Shown piece after piece: positions 36,296 through 46,668 of a stretch of 64,000 bases of DNA; the first letter of the stretch is position 1, and each line of letters starts with the position of its first letter. Source of the stretch: Paracidovorax avenae ATCC 19860 (GTDB taxonomy: Bacteria > Pseudomonadota > Gammaproteobacteria > Burkholderiales > Burkholderiaceae_C); contig NC_015138.1 of NCBI RefSeq assembly GCF_000176855.2, positions 3,038,001 to 3,102,000 on the forward strand. The letters are read 5' to 3'. Made by a program: the position numbers and the translations under genes. Under the pieces are notes generated by a model. That model did no database searches. It had not been told where the DNA came from and saw only the letters and a list, made by a program, of their open reading frames with translations.

Positions 36296-37339
36296 ATGTT
36301 GCAGCAACCGGCTCAAGCCGTACATTCACAAGGAAAGCCGCCGGAGTTCAGTCCCTGGCGCCTGTCCGTCGCCCCCATGATGGACTGGACCGACCGCCAC
36401 TGCCGTTACTTCCACCGGCTGCTGAGCCGCCATGCCCTGCTCTACACCGAGATGGTGACGACCGGCGCCCTGGTGCATGGCAACGTGGAGCGGCACCTGC
36501 GCTTCAATGCCGAGGAGCACCCGGTCGCGCTGCAGCTGGGCGGCAGCGAGCCTGCCGACCTCGCGCATTCGGCGCGGCTCGGCGAACGCTGGGGCTACGG
36601 CGAAATCAACCTCAACTGCGGATGCCCCAGCGAGCGCGTGCAGCGCGGGGCCTTCGGCGCCTGCCTCATGAACGAGCCGCGGCTGGTGGCCGACTGCGTG
36701 AAAGCGATGGTGGATGCCGTGAGCGTTCCCGTCACCGTCAAGCACCGTATCGGCATCGGCCGCAGCGAGGAGTACGCCTTCGTGCGGGATTTCGTGGGTA
36801 CGGTCGCCGAGGCCGGCTGCCGCGTGTTCATCGTGCATGCGCGCAATGCCTGGCTCGAAGGACTGTCGCCCAAGGAGAACCGTGAAATCCCCCCGCTGCG
36901 CTACGACGTGGTGCACCGGCTCAAGGCCGAGTTCCCGGATCTCGTGATCGCGATCAACGGCGGCCTGGCGACCGATGACGCGGTGCAGGAAGCGCTGGGC
37001 GGCGGACTCGACGGCGCGATGATCGGCCGCGAGGCCTACCACAACCCCTGGTGGCTTGCCCGCTGGGATGCGCTGTACTTCGGCGATGCCGCCTCCGGGC
37101 TCACCCGGGAGGCCGCCGAAGAGGCCATGGTGGACTACATGGCGCGCGAGGCGGCGCAGCACGGCACCTCCTGGTACTCCGTCGCGCGCCACATGCTGGG
37201 CTTGCGCAACGGGTTGCCCGGCGCACGGCGGTGGCGGCAGGTCTGGAGCGACCACCGCCTCAAGCACCTGCCTGCGCACGAGGTGATGGCCATCGCACGC
37301 ACGCCGCCCCGGGTGGCGGCGGACGCGCTGGCCGGCTGA
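36296..37339 (+). CDS. dusA: tRNA-dihydrouridine(20/20a) synthase DusA
   Basis: A 347-residue FMN enzyme that reduces uridine 20/20a in the tRNA D-loop. The DusA signature is clear: LSVAPMMDWTDRHCRYFHRLLSRHALLYTEMVTTGALVHGN, the catalytic-cysteine region EINLNCGCPSERVQ, the VKHRIGI FMN-phosphate segment and INGGLATDDAV. The start at 36296 has AACAGG just upstream. It is a single gene on the plus strand, facing the GGDEF-EAL gene at its 3' end across 17 bp. Confidence 0.94.
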   Translation: MLQQPAQAVHSQGKPPEFSPWRLSVAPMMDWTDRHCRYFHRLLSRHALLYTEMVTTGALVHGNVERHLRFNAEEHPVALQLGGSEPADLAHSARLGERWGYGEINLNCGCPSERVQRGAFGACLMNEPRLVADCVKAMVDAVSVPVTVKHRIGIGRSEEYAFVRDFVGTVAEAGCRVFIVHARNAWLEGLSPKENREIPPLRYDVVHRLKAEFPDLVIAINGGLATDDAVQEALGGGLDGAMIGREAYHNPWWLARWDALYFGDAASGLTREAAEEAMVDYMAREAAQHGTSWYSVARHMLGLRNGLPGARRWRQVWSDHRLKHLPAHEVMAIARTPPRVAADALAG

Positions 37340-37356
37340 ACACCGCGGTCCGCGAA

Positions 37357-40161
37357 TCAGACCGCCGCGGCGCCCACCTGCGTATCAATCCACTCCTTGA
37401 GCGGCAGGGGGTGGGCATACAGGTAGCCCTGCATCGCGTCACAGCCGTGCCGGGCCAGGAATTCCGCCTGGGTCGCGGTTTCCACCCCTTCGGCCACCAC
37501 GCGCAGGCGCAGGTGCTGCGCCATGGACAGGATGGCCCGCACGATGGCCGCATCGTTGGGGTTCACCGGCGCATCCTGCACGAAGCTCCGGTCGATCTTT
37601 AGCTCATAGAGCGGCAGCCGCTTCAGGTAGGCCAGGCTCGAATAGCCCGTGCCGAAATCATCGATGGAAAAGCGCACCCCGAAGCGCACCAGTTCCGCCA
37701 TGCGCTGCGCGGTGTCCTGCCAGTTCTCCACCAGCAGGGTCTCGGTGACTTCCAGGATCAGCCGGGACGCCGGCGCACCACTGTAGGCCAGCGCATCGCG
37801 CACGTAGGCGACGAAATCGTCCTGGCGGAACTGGCGGGCGCTCACGTTGACGGAAATTGTCATGTCCAGCCCCGCGGCATGCAGCTGTGCCAGGGCATCG
37901 CAGGCACGGCGGATCACGCGCGCGCCCAGGCGCAGGATCAACCCGGACTCCTCGGCGATGGCGACGAAGCGGGCCGGCGACACGTTGCCGTGGGCCGGAT
38001 GCCTCCAGCGCAGCAGGAGCTCGCCCCCGCACACGGCCCCGTCCCGGTCCACCTGCGGATGGATGTGGATCTCGAGCGCATCGTCGGCGATCGCCTGCGC
38101 CAGGTCCTGCTCCAGCGACAGGCGCTCCTGCGCGGCGGCCTGCATGTCGGCCTCGAAGAAGCGCACGCGGTGCGCGCCGGAGGACTTCGCGCGGTACATC
38201 GCGGTATCGGCCTCGCGCAGCAGATCCTCCACGGTTTCGCCTGCCTTGGGAAACAGCGTCACCCCCGTGCTGGCGGTGACCGAATAGTAGGTGCTGCCCA
38301 GGTCGTACGGCGCCTCCATTCCCTCGCGCAGCCGCGCTGCCATGGCGCCTGCAGCATCCACGCCGGCCTGCATGCCGTTGGCGATGCGGGGGATGAGCAC
38401 CACGAACTCGTCGCCCCCGATGCGCACCACGCTGCCGAAGCCCTGCAGCAGGCGCTCCAGCCGCCGCGCCACCTGCACCAGCAGGCGGTCGCCCGCCGCA
38501 TGCCCGCGGGCATCGTTGAGCTGCTTGAAATTGTCCAGGTCGATGAAGAACAGGGCGCCGATGCGCCCGCCGCTGCGGGCCTGGTCCAGCGCGGCCTGCA
38601 ACTGCTCGAAAAGCAGGCGCCGGTTGGGCAGGCCCGTCAGTGCGTCATAGTAGGCCATGCGGTGCATGGCCGCCTCGGCATCGCGCCGGGCCGTGATGTC
38701 CCGCGCCAGTGCCACGTAGCGGGAGGCCGCACCGCCCTCCCCTGCGTCAGCACCCACGCCGCGCCGGCGCGCCACCGACAGTTCGAACCAGAACTGTCCC
38801 ATGGGCGTTTCCTGGTGGTATTGCCGGCCCAGCGACACCCCCTGCGATTCGGCCTCGTGCAGTGCCTGCATGAACTCCGAGGCCACGCCCGGCGGCAGGA
38901 CCTCGTCCAGCATCCGGCCTTCGAATGCCTGGCTGGATTCTGCAGACAGGTCGGACCGTGCCGAGCGGTGGTAATGGATGCGCCCACCGGCATCCAGCTC
39001 GAACAGCAGGTCCGGAACGGCCTGCAGGATGCCTTCCAGGTTGTCGCGCGCGGTACGCAGTTCGCTCGTCATCGACTGGGCCAGGGCCAGCGCGCGCTGG
39101 TGGCCGGTGGCCTGCATGGCGATGAACCAGCCCGCCAGCACGCTGAACAAGGCCCCCAGCCAGGCGATGAGCGCGTAGTTGTCGCGGCCCAGGCGGTGGT
39201 CGAATGCCGGCAGGGGCTCCATGGTGAGCGTCCAGGGCCGGCCACCCACGATCAGCACGCGCGCCGCCCGCAATCGCTCGCCGGACAGATGCGGGGCCGG
39301 CTCTGCCGCGTCGCGGGAGTTGTAGAGCTCCCCCGCGTCCGCATCGGCACCGCCGCCGGCCAGGCCATCCTGGATGCGCAGCGACACGCCCGGGTCCAGT
39401 TCGCCCAGCAGGGCACCGGCCACAGCCGCCACGCGGAACGGCGCGGCCACCCAGCCACGGATGGCCGCGCGCCGCGCTTCCTGCGTGGCCGGCGTTCCCC
39501 CGCCGGCATAGACGGGCAGGAACATCATGAGGCCAGGATCGTCTTCGCCCGCCACGCTCCAGAGGCCCGACAGCGCCAGGGCACCCGAATCGCGCGCGCG
39601 GTCCAGGGCCTCGCGGGCGGCGGGCAGGCTGGCGACGTCGAAGCCCAGCGCGGTCAGGTTGCCCCGGGTGCGCGGCTCCACCCGGGTGATGACGGCATAG
39701 GAGCCGCGGTCTCCGCGCGAACGCACCTCGTAGCGGTCCAGCCCTTGCGCCCGCATCGTCTGCACATGCGTCCGCAGGCCGTCGTACGGCACCTGCTCGA
39801 TCAGGCACAGGGCCTGCAGCCCCGGCCGTGTCTGGTCCATCTGCAGCGCATGTACGTAGGCGGAGAATTCACCCTGCTCGATGGCCGTGGAGCCATCCAC
39901 GTAGCCCTTGAGGCCGCGCAGCACCATTTCGTAGGCACCCATGCGGTCGCGCAGCGCCGACACCACCCGCTCGGCCGCCGCGTCGAAGTTCTGGCGCCGC
40001 CGGGTTTCCTGCAGCTGATCGGCGTGGTGCCAGTACAGGTAGGTGATTCCCAGCAGCGCCGCCGACAGCAGCGGCGCGAACGCCAGGCGCACGTGCCAGA
40101 ACCGCGTCGGGCTGCTCGGGGAGGGCTGGCCCGGACGGCGGAGGAATGGAAGGGGGCTCAT
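37357..40161 (-). CDS. CHASE-PAS-GGDEF-EAL cyclic di-GMP signalling protein
   Basis: 934 residues. The periplasmic CHASE domain lies between TM1 (LAFAPLLSAALLGITYLYW) and TM2 (ALIAWLGALFSVLAGWFIAM); it contains YVHALQMDQTRPGLQALCLIEQV and SYAVITRVEPR. A PAS domain with a PAC motif follows, then an intact GGDEF (RIGGDEFVVLI) and an EAL domain. The EAL signature reads GGELLLRW instead of ExLxRW with Ala, while NVSARQF, EVTET, DDFGTGYSSL and the EGVET motif are intact. Both cyclase and phosphodiesterase chemistry remain possible. I start at MSPLPFLRRPG (40161), since upstream codons look non-coding. Confidence 0.93.
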   Translation of the reverse strand: MSPLPFLRRPGQPSPSSPTRFWHVRLAFAPLLSAALLGITYLYWHHADQLQETRRRQNFDAAAERVVSALRDRMGAYEMVLRGLKGYVDGSTAIEQGEFSAYVHALQMDQTRPGLQALCLIEQVPYDGLRTHVQTMRAQGLDRYEVRSRGDRGSYAVITRVEPRTRGNLTALGFDVASLPAAREALDRARDSGALALSGLWSVAGEDDPGLMMFLPVYAGGGTPATQEARRAAIRGWVAAPFRVAAVAGALLGELDPGVSLRIQDGLAGGGADADAGELYNSRDAAEPAPHLSGERLRAARVLIVGGRPWTLTMEPLPAFDHRLGRDNYALIAWLGALFSVLAGWFIAMQATGHQRALALAQSMTSELRTARDNLEGILQAVPDLLFELDAGGRIHYHRSARSDLSAESSQAFEGRMLDEVLPPGVASEFMQALHEAESQGVSLGRQYHQETPMGQFWFELSVARRRGVGADAGEGGAASRYVALARDITARRDAEAAMHRMAYYDALTGLPNRRLLFEQLQAALDQARSGGRIGALFFIDLDNFKQLNDARGHAAGDRLLVQVARRLERLLQGFGSVVRIGGDEFVVLIPRIANGMQAGVDAAGAMAARLREGMEAPYDLGSTYYSVTASTGVTLFPKAGETVEDLLREADTAMYRAKSSGAHRVRFFEADMQAAAQERLSLEQDLAQAIADDALEIHIHPQVDRDGAVCGGELLLRWRHPAHGNVSPARFVAIAEESGLILRLGARVIRRACDALAQLHAAGLDMTISVNVSARQFRQDDFVAYVRDALAYSGAPASRLILEVTETLLVENWQDTAQRMAELVRFGVRFSIDDFGTGYSSLAYLKRLPLYELKIDRSFVQDAPVNPNDAAIVRAILSMAQHLRLRVVAEGVETATQAEFLARHGCDAMQGYLYAHPLPLKEWIDTQVGAAAV

Positions 40162-40320
40162 GCGCAGCGCAGGGTGGCACGGCCGGCCTGCGCTGGCAAG
40201 CCCCCGCAGGGCAACGGCGCAACGGCACGCGCGGGTGCCCGGCATGGATTGCAGCGCCCTGCCTCCGGCAGGCGGTATCCTTCGCCCTGGAGCCTTCGTT
40301 CCGGTACTTTTGCCTTTTTC

Positions 40321-41400
40321 ATGCCGTCGCTCGATTTTTCCAGGGAAGAAAGAGGCTTCGAAGCCTTCTATGAGCAGGAGCTACCCGCCCTGCAATATGC
40401 CTGCGCCTCCTATATCGCCCTGCTGCAGTCCATCCTCTCGCGCACGCCCCACCTGGACATCACCAAAGTGGAAGGCCGGGTCAAGGACCGTCTGGAATGT
40501 ATCGCGAAGTTCTCCCGCAAATACCGTGCGGCGCTGGAAGAAAGCAACACTCCCTATGAGATCCGGCACTACATCACCGACCTGATCGGGGTGCGCGTGG
40601 TCTGCCTGTACGAGGACGAGCTGGAAAAAGTGGCCCAGGCCGTGCGATCGCACTTCGACGTGATCGACGTGACCGACAAGGTATCGGCCATGGAAAGCAC
40701 CGAAGGCTCCTTCGGCTACAAGGGGCTGCACCTGGACCTGCGCCTCAACGCCGCCCAGGCCGGCCTGCCGGAACATGCCGCCTACGCCGCCCAGCCCTTC
40801 GAACTGCAGGTCCGCACCATCATCCAGGACTCCTGGAGCGTGCTGGACCACAAGATCAAGTACAAGAAAGCCATTCCGGGCCAGCTCAAGCGCCGCATCA
40901 ACGTGCTCTCGGCCCTGTTCGAACTCGCCGACCGGGAGTTCCGCCAGATCCGCGACGAGACCGAGGCCGGACTGCGGCACGCACCGGACGAGACCGAGGC
41001 GCCGGATGCCACGGGGCCGGAAGCCGCCGGGGCCGGGCCCCAGGAAGAGCGGCCGGCCTCCCCCGGCAGCGAACTCAACGCCTTCACCTTCCTGAAGATC
41101 GCCAACCATTTCTTCAAGGACAGCGATTTCGATCCGCGCAAGGTGGACTTGTTCGTGGCGGACATCCGGGGCTGGGCGCCCGGCATCACCCGCGCGCGGT
41201 TCAACACCCTGCTGCGGGCCACGCTGGGCACCGTGAAGCGCTACAAGCAGCATTTCGAGGAAGCCAACCCGCAGACCAGCTTCAACGCCTACACGGTGAT
41301 ACGGCACTGCCTCTATCTGGGCGACCGCACCACCTTCCGGCGGGCGCTGCGCAACAGCTCGCGCGAGGCCTTCGAAGCGTGGCTGCGCGACCACGGCTGA
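40321..41400 (+). CDS. RelA/SpoT-domain (p)ppGpp synthetase, single synthetase domain
   Basis: 359 residues with one RelA_SpoT synthetase domain: VKDRLECIAKFSRKY, YITDLIGVRVVCLYEDELEKVAQ, ESTEGSFGYKGLHLDLRL and FELQVRTIIQDSWSVLDHKIKYK. There is no HD hydrolase, TGS or ACT domain, so it resembles small alarmone synthetases but has an extra ~150-residue C-terminal part (an acidic Ala/Pro/Glu linker, then NAFTFLKIANHFFKDSDFDPRKVDLFV...). It probably transfers pyrophosphate from ATP to GDP/GTP. No Shine-Dalgarno is evident before ATG 40321. It is divergent from the GGDEF-EAL gene, so two nucleotide second messengers are made from neighbouring genes. Confidence 0.88.
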   Translation: MPSLDFSREERGFEAFYEQELPALQYACASYIALLQSILSRTPHLDITKVEGRVKDRLECIAKFSRKYRAALEESNTPYEIRHYITDLIGVRVVCLYEDELEKVAQAVRSHFDVIDVTDKVSAMESTEGSFGYKGLHLDLRLNAAQAGLPEHAAYAAQPFELQVRTIIQDSWSVLDHKIKYKKAIPGQLKRRINVLSALFELADREFRQIRDETEAGLRHAPDETEAPDATGPEAAGAGPQEERPASPGSELNAFTFLKIANHFFKDSDFDPRKVDLFVADIRGWAPGITRARFNTLLRATLGTVKRYKQHFEEANPQTSFNAYTVIRHCLYLGDRTTFRRALRNSSREAFEAWLRDHG

Positions 41401-41561
41401 TCTCGTGGAGGGCCAAAAGGCACGCCCACGGCGTGGTTACTTCAGCTTACAGCTATTGAAACCATAGCGCGCAGCCGTTGGTGGGCGGGCACATCCAACT
41501 GTCGCATTGGCGACTCCTTATCCGTAGTTTCACGCCACACGCCCGGCGCGAACTGCTGCTA

Positions 41562-41574
41562 TATTGCACTGCAA
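41562..41574. promoter_or_regulatory. Candidate PhaR/PhbF box upstream of phaZ
   Basis: TATTGCACTGCAA, 23 bp before the phaZ start, matches the published Herbaspirillum PhbF motif TG-N-TGC-N3-GCAA at all but one fixed position and contains a perfect TTGCA-N-TGCAA palindrome. It overlaps a TATATT -10-like sequence (41560-41565), as expected for a repressor site. Function is inferred. Confidence 0.5.
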
Positions 41575-41597
41575 CATTTTTTCGCCGAGCCGCCCCC

Positions 41598-43025
41598 ATG
41601 CTCTACAACCTCTACGAAACGCAGCGTTCCCTGATGGAGCCGTTCGCGGAACTCGCGCAGACCGTCTCCAAGATCTACAGCAATCCGGTCTCGCCGTTCA
41701 GCCACACGACCTATGCCCAGCGCATGTCCGCCGGCTACGACCTGCTGTACCGGCTGGGCAAGGACTACGAGAAACCGGTGTTCGGCATCTCCACCGTGCA
41801 GGTGGACGGCCACGAGGTGGTCATCCACGAACGGGTGGAGCTGGACAAGCCCTTCTGCGAGCTGCGCCGCTTCAAGCGCTTCTGCGACAACCCCGGCACG
41901 CTCGAGACCATCAAGCGCCAGCCCGCGGTGCTGATCGTGGCCCCGCTGTCCGGCCACTACGCCACGCTGCTGCGCGACACCGTGCGCACCATGCTGCAGG
42001 GCCACAAGGTCTTCATCACCGACTGGAAGAATGCCCGCCTCGTGCCCCTGTCGGAAGGCGAGTTCCACCTCGACGACTACGTGAACTACGTGCAGGAATT
42101 CATCCGCCTGCTGCAGTCCCGCTACGGCAACTGCCACGTGATGAGCGTGTGCCAGCCCACGGTGCCGGTGCTCGCGGCCGTCTCCCTCATGGCCAGCCGC
42201 GGCGAGAAGACGCCCCTGTCCATGACCATGATGGGCGGCCCGATCGACGCGCGCAAATCCCCCACGGCGGTGAACAACCTCGCCACCCAGCGCAGCTTCG
42301 AGTGGTTCGAGAACAACGTCATCTACCGCGTGCCCGACAGTTTCCCTGGTGCCGGGCGCCGCGTGTATCCGGGCTTCCTTCAGCACACGGGCTTCGTGGC
42401 CATGAACCCCGACCGCCACGCCAAGAGCCACTACGACTACTTCAAGGACCTGGTCAAGGGCGACGATGCGAGCGCCGAGGCCCACCGCAAGTTCTACGAC
42501 GAGTACAACGCCGTGCTCGACATGGACGCGGACTACTACCTCGAGACCATCAAGACGGTCTTCCAGGACTACAGCCTCGTCAACGGAACCTGGGACGTGC
42601 GCTCGCCCGGGGGCCAGCCCGAGCGCGTGCGCCCGCAGGACATCCGCAGCACCGCCCTGCTGACCATCGAAGGCGAGCTGGACGACATCTCCGGCTCGGG
42701 CCAGACGGAAGCCGCCCACGGCCTGTGCACGGCCATCCCCGAGAAGGACCGCCGCCACTTCGAGGTCAAGGGCGCGGGCCACTATGGCATCTTCAGCGGC
42801 CGCCGGTGGCGCGATATCGTCTATCCGCAGGTGCGCGACTTCATCCTCGCCCACGATCCGCAGCCCGCCACCACGGTGGACAGCGCCTCCGTGCCCAGCG
42901 AAGACGCGCCCCGCCGCCGCACCGGAGCCGCCGCAGCGCCCGCGGACCTGTTGTCCGAGGAACTGCCGACCGCCACCGCAGCACCGCAGGCGCGCAGCCG
43001 GCGCAGCGCGCCCAAGAAGGCTTGA
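41598..43025 (+). CDS. phaZ: Intracellular polyhydroxybutyrate depolymerase
   Basis: A 475-residue depolymerase of the native-PHB-granule type. The nucleophile is Cys185 in MSVCQPTVP, as in Cupriavidus PhaZ1, instead of the serine of classical lipases. The N-terminal [16 protein letters not shown] and [12 protein letters not shown] regions are typical, and the family His/Asp follow ([11 protein letters not shown] near 415). The C-terminal 60 residues are Ala/Pro/Arg-rich. It has no signal peptide, which fits a cytoplasmic granule enzyme. A PhaR-like box lies upstream. The stop overlaps the rnfB start. It degrades the polymer made by the phaCAB genes at 53-57 kb. Confidence 0.93.
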   Translation: MLYNLYETQRSLMEPFAELAQTVSKIYSNPVSPFSHTTYAQRMSAGYDLLYRLGKDYEKPVFGISTVQVDGHEVVIHERVELDKPFCELRRFKRFCDNPGTLETIKRQPAVLIVAPLSGHYATLLRDTVRTMLQGHKVFITDWKNARLVPLSEGEFHLDDYVNYVQEFIRLLQSRYGNCHVMSVCQPTVPVLAAVSLMASRGEKTPLSMTMMGGPIDARKSPTAVNNLATQRSFEWFENNVIYRVPDSFPGAGRRVYPGFLQHTGFVAMNPDRHAKSHYDYFKDLVKGDDASAEAHRKFYDEYNAVLDMDADYYLETIKTVFQDYSLVNGTWDVRSPGGQPERVRPQDIRSTALLTIEGELDDISGSGQTEAAHGLCTAIPEKDRRHFEVKGAGHYGIFSGRRWRDIVYPQVRDFILAHDPQPATTVDSASVPSEDAPRRRTGAAAAPADLLSEELPTATAAPQARSRRSAPKKA

Positions 43026-43756
43026 CGGCGCCCCCTGCCGCAGCCGCCGCCACGCGCGCCCTGGCGGCCCGGATCGACGCGGCGCTGCCGCAGACGCAGT
43101 GCACCCGCTGCGGCTACCCCGATTGCGCCGCTTATGCAGATGCGATCGCCGGGGAAACGGCGGACATCAACCGATGCCCGCCGGGCGGCGCCGAAGGCGT
43201 CGCGCGCCTGGCAGTCCTTACCGGACGCGATCCGCTACCGCTTGACCCGCAGTGCGGCGCCGAAGGGCCCCGCGGCCTCGCCGTGATCGACGAACTTGCC
43301 TGCATCGGCTGCACCCTGTGCATCAAGGCCTGTCCGACAGATGCGATCCTGGGCACCCACAAGCGCATGCACACCGTGATCGAGGCGCATTGCACCGGAT
43401 GCGAGCTTTGCATCCCCGTGTGCCCGGTGGACTGCATCGCGATGGAGAACGCCACCGGCGATGCCACGGGATGGGCCGCGTGGTCCGCCCCGCAGGCGGG
43501 CCACGCCCGGCAGCGCTACCAGGCACACCGCCTGCGCAAGGCATCGGACGGAAAGCGGTCCCCGGCGGCTTGCGCACCGGAACCGGCCCTTGCTGCCGCG
43601 GCGCCTGCGCTCCGGCCCGGCCATGTGCCGGTGCAGGAAGCCACTCCCATTGCGTCGCCGGTCCCGAGCGCCCAGCCGTCTGCCGAAGACCGCCGCGCCG
43701 CCATCGCCGCGGCCATGGCACGCGCCCGCGAGCGCCGGGGCGGCGGGCAGCAGTGA
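43022..43756 (+). CDS. rnfB: RnfB-like ferredoxin (stand-alone)
   Basis: 244 residues. A Fe-S domain of the RnfB type ([22 protein letters not shown]) is followed by two [4Fe-4S] ferredoxin motifs ([16 protein letters not shown] and [16 protein letters not shown]) and a Pro/Ala/Arg-rich tail. The N-terminal membrane helix of canonical RnfB is absent, and no rnfACDGE genes are nearby, so it probably works as a soluble electron carrier and not in the Rnf pump. The only sensible start is TTG 43022, overlapping the phaZ stop (TTGA), which implies translational coupling. This lone form is common in Burkholderiales. Confidence 0.88.
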   Translation: MTAPPAAAAATRALAARIDAALPQTQCTRCGYPDCAAYADAIAGETADINRCPPGGAEGVARLAVLTGRDPLPLDPQCGAEGPRGLAVIDELACIGCTLCIKACPTDAILGTHKRMHTVIEAHCTGCELCIPVCPVDCIAMENATGDATGWAAWSAPQAGHARQRYQAHRLRKASDGKRSPAACAPEPALAAAAPALRPGHVPVQEATPIASPVPSAQPSAEDRRAAIAAAMARARERRGGGQQ

Positions 43757-43796
43757 CTACCGCGCGCCGGGCACCAGCCGGAGCGCGCGCCGTGGT

Positions 43797-45311
43797 TCAT
43801 CCCCGGGCCGCGAGCGACTTGTACACGCCGCACCCCAGGTACACGCCCTCCAGCGCCTGCACGTAGGACATCTTGGTCTGCACCTTGCCCGTGGCCGGGT
43901 TGGTGATGTCGTACTCCACCCAGCCAGGGGCCCGCTCGGCCTGCGCCACGATGTCCTCCACGAGCCGCGCGCCATCGATGCCGGGGATGTCCTGCACCCG
44001 GGTGCCCACCTTCGCGGGATTGCCGCTGAAAGCCAGGTAGGTGCCGGCCCGGTCCAGCACGAAGACGTACATGTCCCGGTCATGGAAGGGTTGGGCCGGA
44101 TCGGTCAGTTGCCGCAGGAAGGCCTCCCGGGACCCGGCGGCCGCGCGCTGCGCGGCGGCACGCGCCACCAGGGCCTGCGCCTCGTCGGCCGTGCCCTGCT
44201 GCAGCCGGAATGCCTGCACCGCTTTCGCCAGCGTGGCGGCGCGGCTGCCGAGCGCCTCGGCCTGCTGCACGGCATGTCCCACCATGCGCGCGTTGTGCTG
44301 GGTGACTCCGTCGATCTGCTGCACGGCCGCACTGATCTCCGCCAGGCCGGCACTCTGCTGGGCGCCCGAGCCTGAAATCCCGCTCACATGGGCGGCCACG
44401 CCGCGGATGCCCTCGGCCATGCCGCCTATGCCATCGCCCGCGGCGCGCATGAGCGCGGCGCTCGCTTCCACCTGCCGCACCGAATCGCCGATCAGGTCGC
44501 GGATCTCGCGCGCCGCCTGCCCCGAGCGTTGCGCCAGCGTGCGCACCTCCGCCGCCACCACTGCGAAGCCCCGGCCCTGCTCGCCCGCCCGCGCGGCTTC
44601 CACCGCGGCATTGAGCGCGAGGATATTGGTCTGGAATGCGATGGAGTCGATCACGCCGGTGATCTCCGCCATGCGCCGCGCGCCCTGCTGGATCGCCTGC
44701 ACCGAATCGACCGCGCGGCCCATGGCCTGCGTGCCTTCGTCGGCCGCCGCGCGCAACTCCGATGCCCGCCGGTCCGCCGCCTGCGCCGTCTGCGCGTTCT
44801 GCTGCACGGCGGCCACCAGCTGCTCCACGCTGGCGGCGGTCTGCTCCAGGCTTGCGGCCTGCTGCTCCGTGCGCTCGGCCAGGGCCCGGTTGTCCACGGC
44901 CAGGCTGTGGCCGGCATGCGCGACCAGGGCTGCATTGCTCCGGATGTCGGCCACCATGGAGGAGAGCGTCACCACCATGCGCGCCAGCGACTGCGCCAGC
45001 ACCGCCGGCTCGTCCCGCCCGCCGGCCGGCACCGAGCGGGACAGGTCGCCGCGCGCGGCTGCCTCCATGGCCTCGGCCACGCGGCCCAGGTCTTCCGAGA
45101 GCCCCGCCGCCAGCGCCAGGCCGAGATAGACCAGGACCAGGCCGCACGCACAGGCCACCCCGGCACCGGCGGCCGCGCCCCCGGCAGCGCCGGCCCACAC
45201 GGTGAAGGCCAGCGCCGCCAGCGCCGAGCCCGTGCACAGCGCCAGCTTGGCGGGAATCCTCAGTCCGCGCAGAAGCCGGACGCCCGGGCGCAACGGCAGG
45301 AAGGCAGCCAT
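43797..45311 (-). CDS. Methyl-accepting chemotaxis protein with C-terminal Cache domain
   Basis: 504 residues. Two adjacent hydrophobic segments near the start ([20 protein letters not shown] and [24 protein letters not shown]) leave almost no periplasmic part. A HAMP-like region and the signalling hairpin follow ([40 protein letters not shown]). Downstream of it, about 370-500, lies a single-Cache sensor ([42 protein letters not shown] ... [17 protein letters not shown]). The sensor is therefore cytoplasmic and C-terminal, opposite to the usual layout. AGAGGAGA precedes ATG 45311. The ligand is unknown. Confidence 0.92.
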   Translation of the reverse strand: MAAFLPLRPGVRLLRGLRIPAKLALCTGSALAALAFTVWAGAAGGAAAGAGVACACGLVLVYLGLALAAGLSEDLGRVAEAMEAAARGDLSRSVPAGGRDEPAVLAQSLARMVVTLSSMVADIRSNAALVAHAGHSLAVDNRALAERTEQQAASLEQTAASVEQLVAAVQQNAQTAQAADRRASELRAAADEGTQAMGRAVDSVQAIQQGARRMAEITGVIDSIAFQTNILALNAAVEAARAGEQGRGFAVVAAEVRTLAQRSGQAAREIRDLIGDSVRQVEASAALMRAAGDGIGGMAEGIRGVAAHVSGISGSGAQQSAGLAEISAAVQQIDGVTQHNARMVGHAVQQAEALGSRAATLAKAVQAFRLQQGTADEAQALVARAAAQRAAAGSREAFLRQLTDPAQPFHDRDMYVFVLDRAGTYLAFSGNPAKVGTRVQDIPGIDGARLVEDIVAQAERAPGWVEYDITNPATGKVQTKMSYVQALEGVYLGCGVYKSLAARG

Positions 45312-45451
45312 GCTCTTTGTCTCCTCTTTCTGGTTATGGATCGCTCGTGCTCCCCGGATGGTATTGGCGAGCACTTACGGCGGATTGACAAGGAGGGAAT
45401 ACGCCGAGCCGGCCCGGCCGGCCTTCCGCGCAGCACCGATAATGGCGCCCC

Positions 45452-46654
45452 ATGAATCCCCTGCTCACCCATTTGCAGCCCTACCCGTTCGAGCGGCTGC
45501 GGCAGCTCTTCGCGGGGGTGCAGCCCCCCGCCGGCCTTCCGGCGATCAGCCTCGGCATGGGCGAACCCCGCCATCCCACGCCAGCCTTCATCCAGCAGGC
45601 CCTGACGGACCACCTGGGCGGCCTGGCCAGCTACCCCGCCACCGCAGGCGATCCCCGCCTGCGAGAAGCCTGCGCACAATGGCTGCACCGGCGCTACGGC
45701 ATCGCGGTGGACGCCGCGACCCAGGTCCTGCCCGTGAACGGCTCCCGCGAGGCCCTGTTCGCGTTCGCCCAGACGGTGATCGACCCCACGCGCGAAGGCG
45801 CCACCGTGGTCTGCCCCAATCCCTTCTACCAGATCTACGAAGGCGCCGCGCTGCTGTCGGGCGCGCAGCCGTACTACGCCCCCAGCGATCCGGCGCGCAA
45901 TTTCGCGGTGGACTGGGACAGCGTGCCCGAGGACGTATGGCAACGCACGCAACTGCTCTTCGTCTGCTCGCCGGGCAACCCCACGGGTGCCGTCATGCCG
46001 CTGGCCGAGTGGGAAAAGCTCTTCGCGCTCAGCGACCGCCACGGCTTCGTGATCGCCTCGGACGAGTGCTACAGCGAGATCTACTTCCAGGGCGAGCCCC
46101 CGCTCGGCGGGCTCGAGGCTGCCGCCCGGCTCGGACGGACGGATTTCCGCAACCTCGTGGCCTTCACCAGCCTTTCCAAGCGCAGCAACGTGCCGGGCCT
46201 GCGCAGCGGCTTCGTTGCGGGTGACGCCACGCTCATGAAGGCTTTCCTGCTCTACCGCACCTACCACGGCAGCGCCATGGGGCCGGCCGTACAGGGCGCG
46301 AGCATCGCCGCCTGGAGCGACGAGGCGCACGTCGAGGAGAACCGCGAGCTGTACCGCCGCAAGTTCGAGCAGGTCACGCCGCTGCTGGCGCAGGTGATGG
46401 ACGTCGCCCTGCCCGACGCCGGCTTCTACCTGTGGGCCCGCGTGCCCGAGCGCCTGGGGATGGACGACGCGGCATTCGCCCGCGCCCTGCTCGCTCAATA
46501 CAATGTGACCGTGCTGCCGGGCAGCTACCTCGCACGCGAATCCGGCGACCGCAATCCCGGTGCCGGGCGCGTGCGCATGGCGCTCGTGGCCGAGGTCGAG
46601 GAATGCCTCGAAGCCGCGCGCCGCATCGTGCAATTCATCCAATCCCATCCCTGA
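45452..46654 (+). CDS. dapC: Succinyldiaminopimelate transaminase
   Basis: A 400-residue fold-type I aminotransferase of the lysine/diaminopimelate pathway. PLP-binding motifs are visible: [51 protein letters not shown] and the Schiff-base Lys in [16 protein letters not shown]. It makes N-succinyl-LL-diaminopimelate. It opens the plus-strand dap cluster; dapD begins 14 bp after its stop and dapE follows after pilU. Confidence 0.94.
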   Translation: MNPLLTHLQPYPFERLRQLFAGVQPPAGLPAISLGMGEPRHPTPAFIQQALTDHLGGLASYPATAGDPRLREACAQWLHRRYGIAVDAATQVLPVNGSREALFAFAQTVIDPTREGATVVCPNPFYQIYEGAALLSGAQPYYAPSDPARNFAVDWDSVPEDVWQRTQLLFVCSPGNPTGAVMPLAEWEKLFALSDRHGFVIASDECYSEIYFQGEPPLGGLEAAARLGRTDFRNLVAFTSLSKRSNVPGLRSGFVAGDATLMKAFLLYRTYHGSAMGPAVQGASIAAWSDEAHVEENRELYRRKFEQVTPLLAQVMDVALPDAGFYLWARVPERLGMDDAAFARALLAQYNVTVLPGSYLARESGDRNPGAGRVRMALVAEVEECLEAARRIVQFIQSHP

Positions 46655-46668
46655 TTCCCGAACGGACC

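Noticed and set aside
35822..36325. Minus-strand open frame of 167 codons in the gap before dusA
   Set aside because: It overlaps the dusA start, lacks a ribosome-binding site, and its translation matches no family I recognise; composition looks like a chance GC-rich frame.
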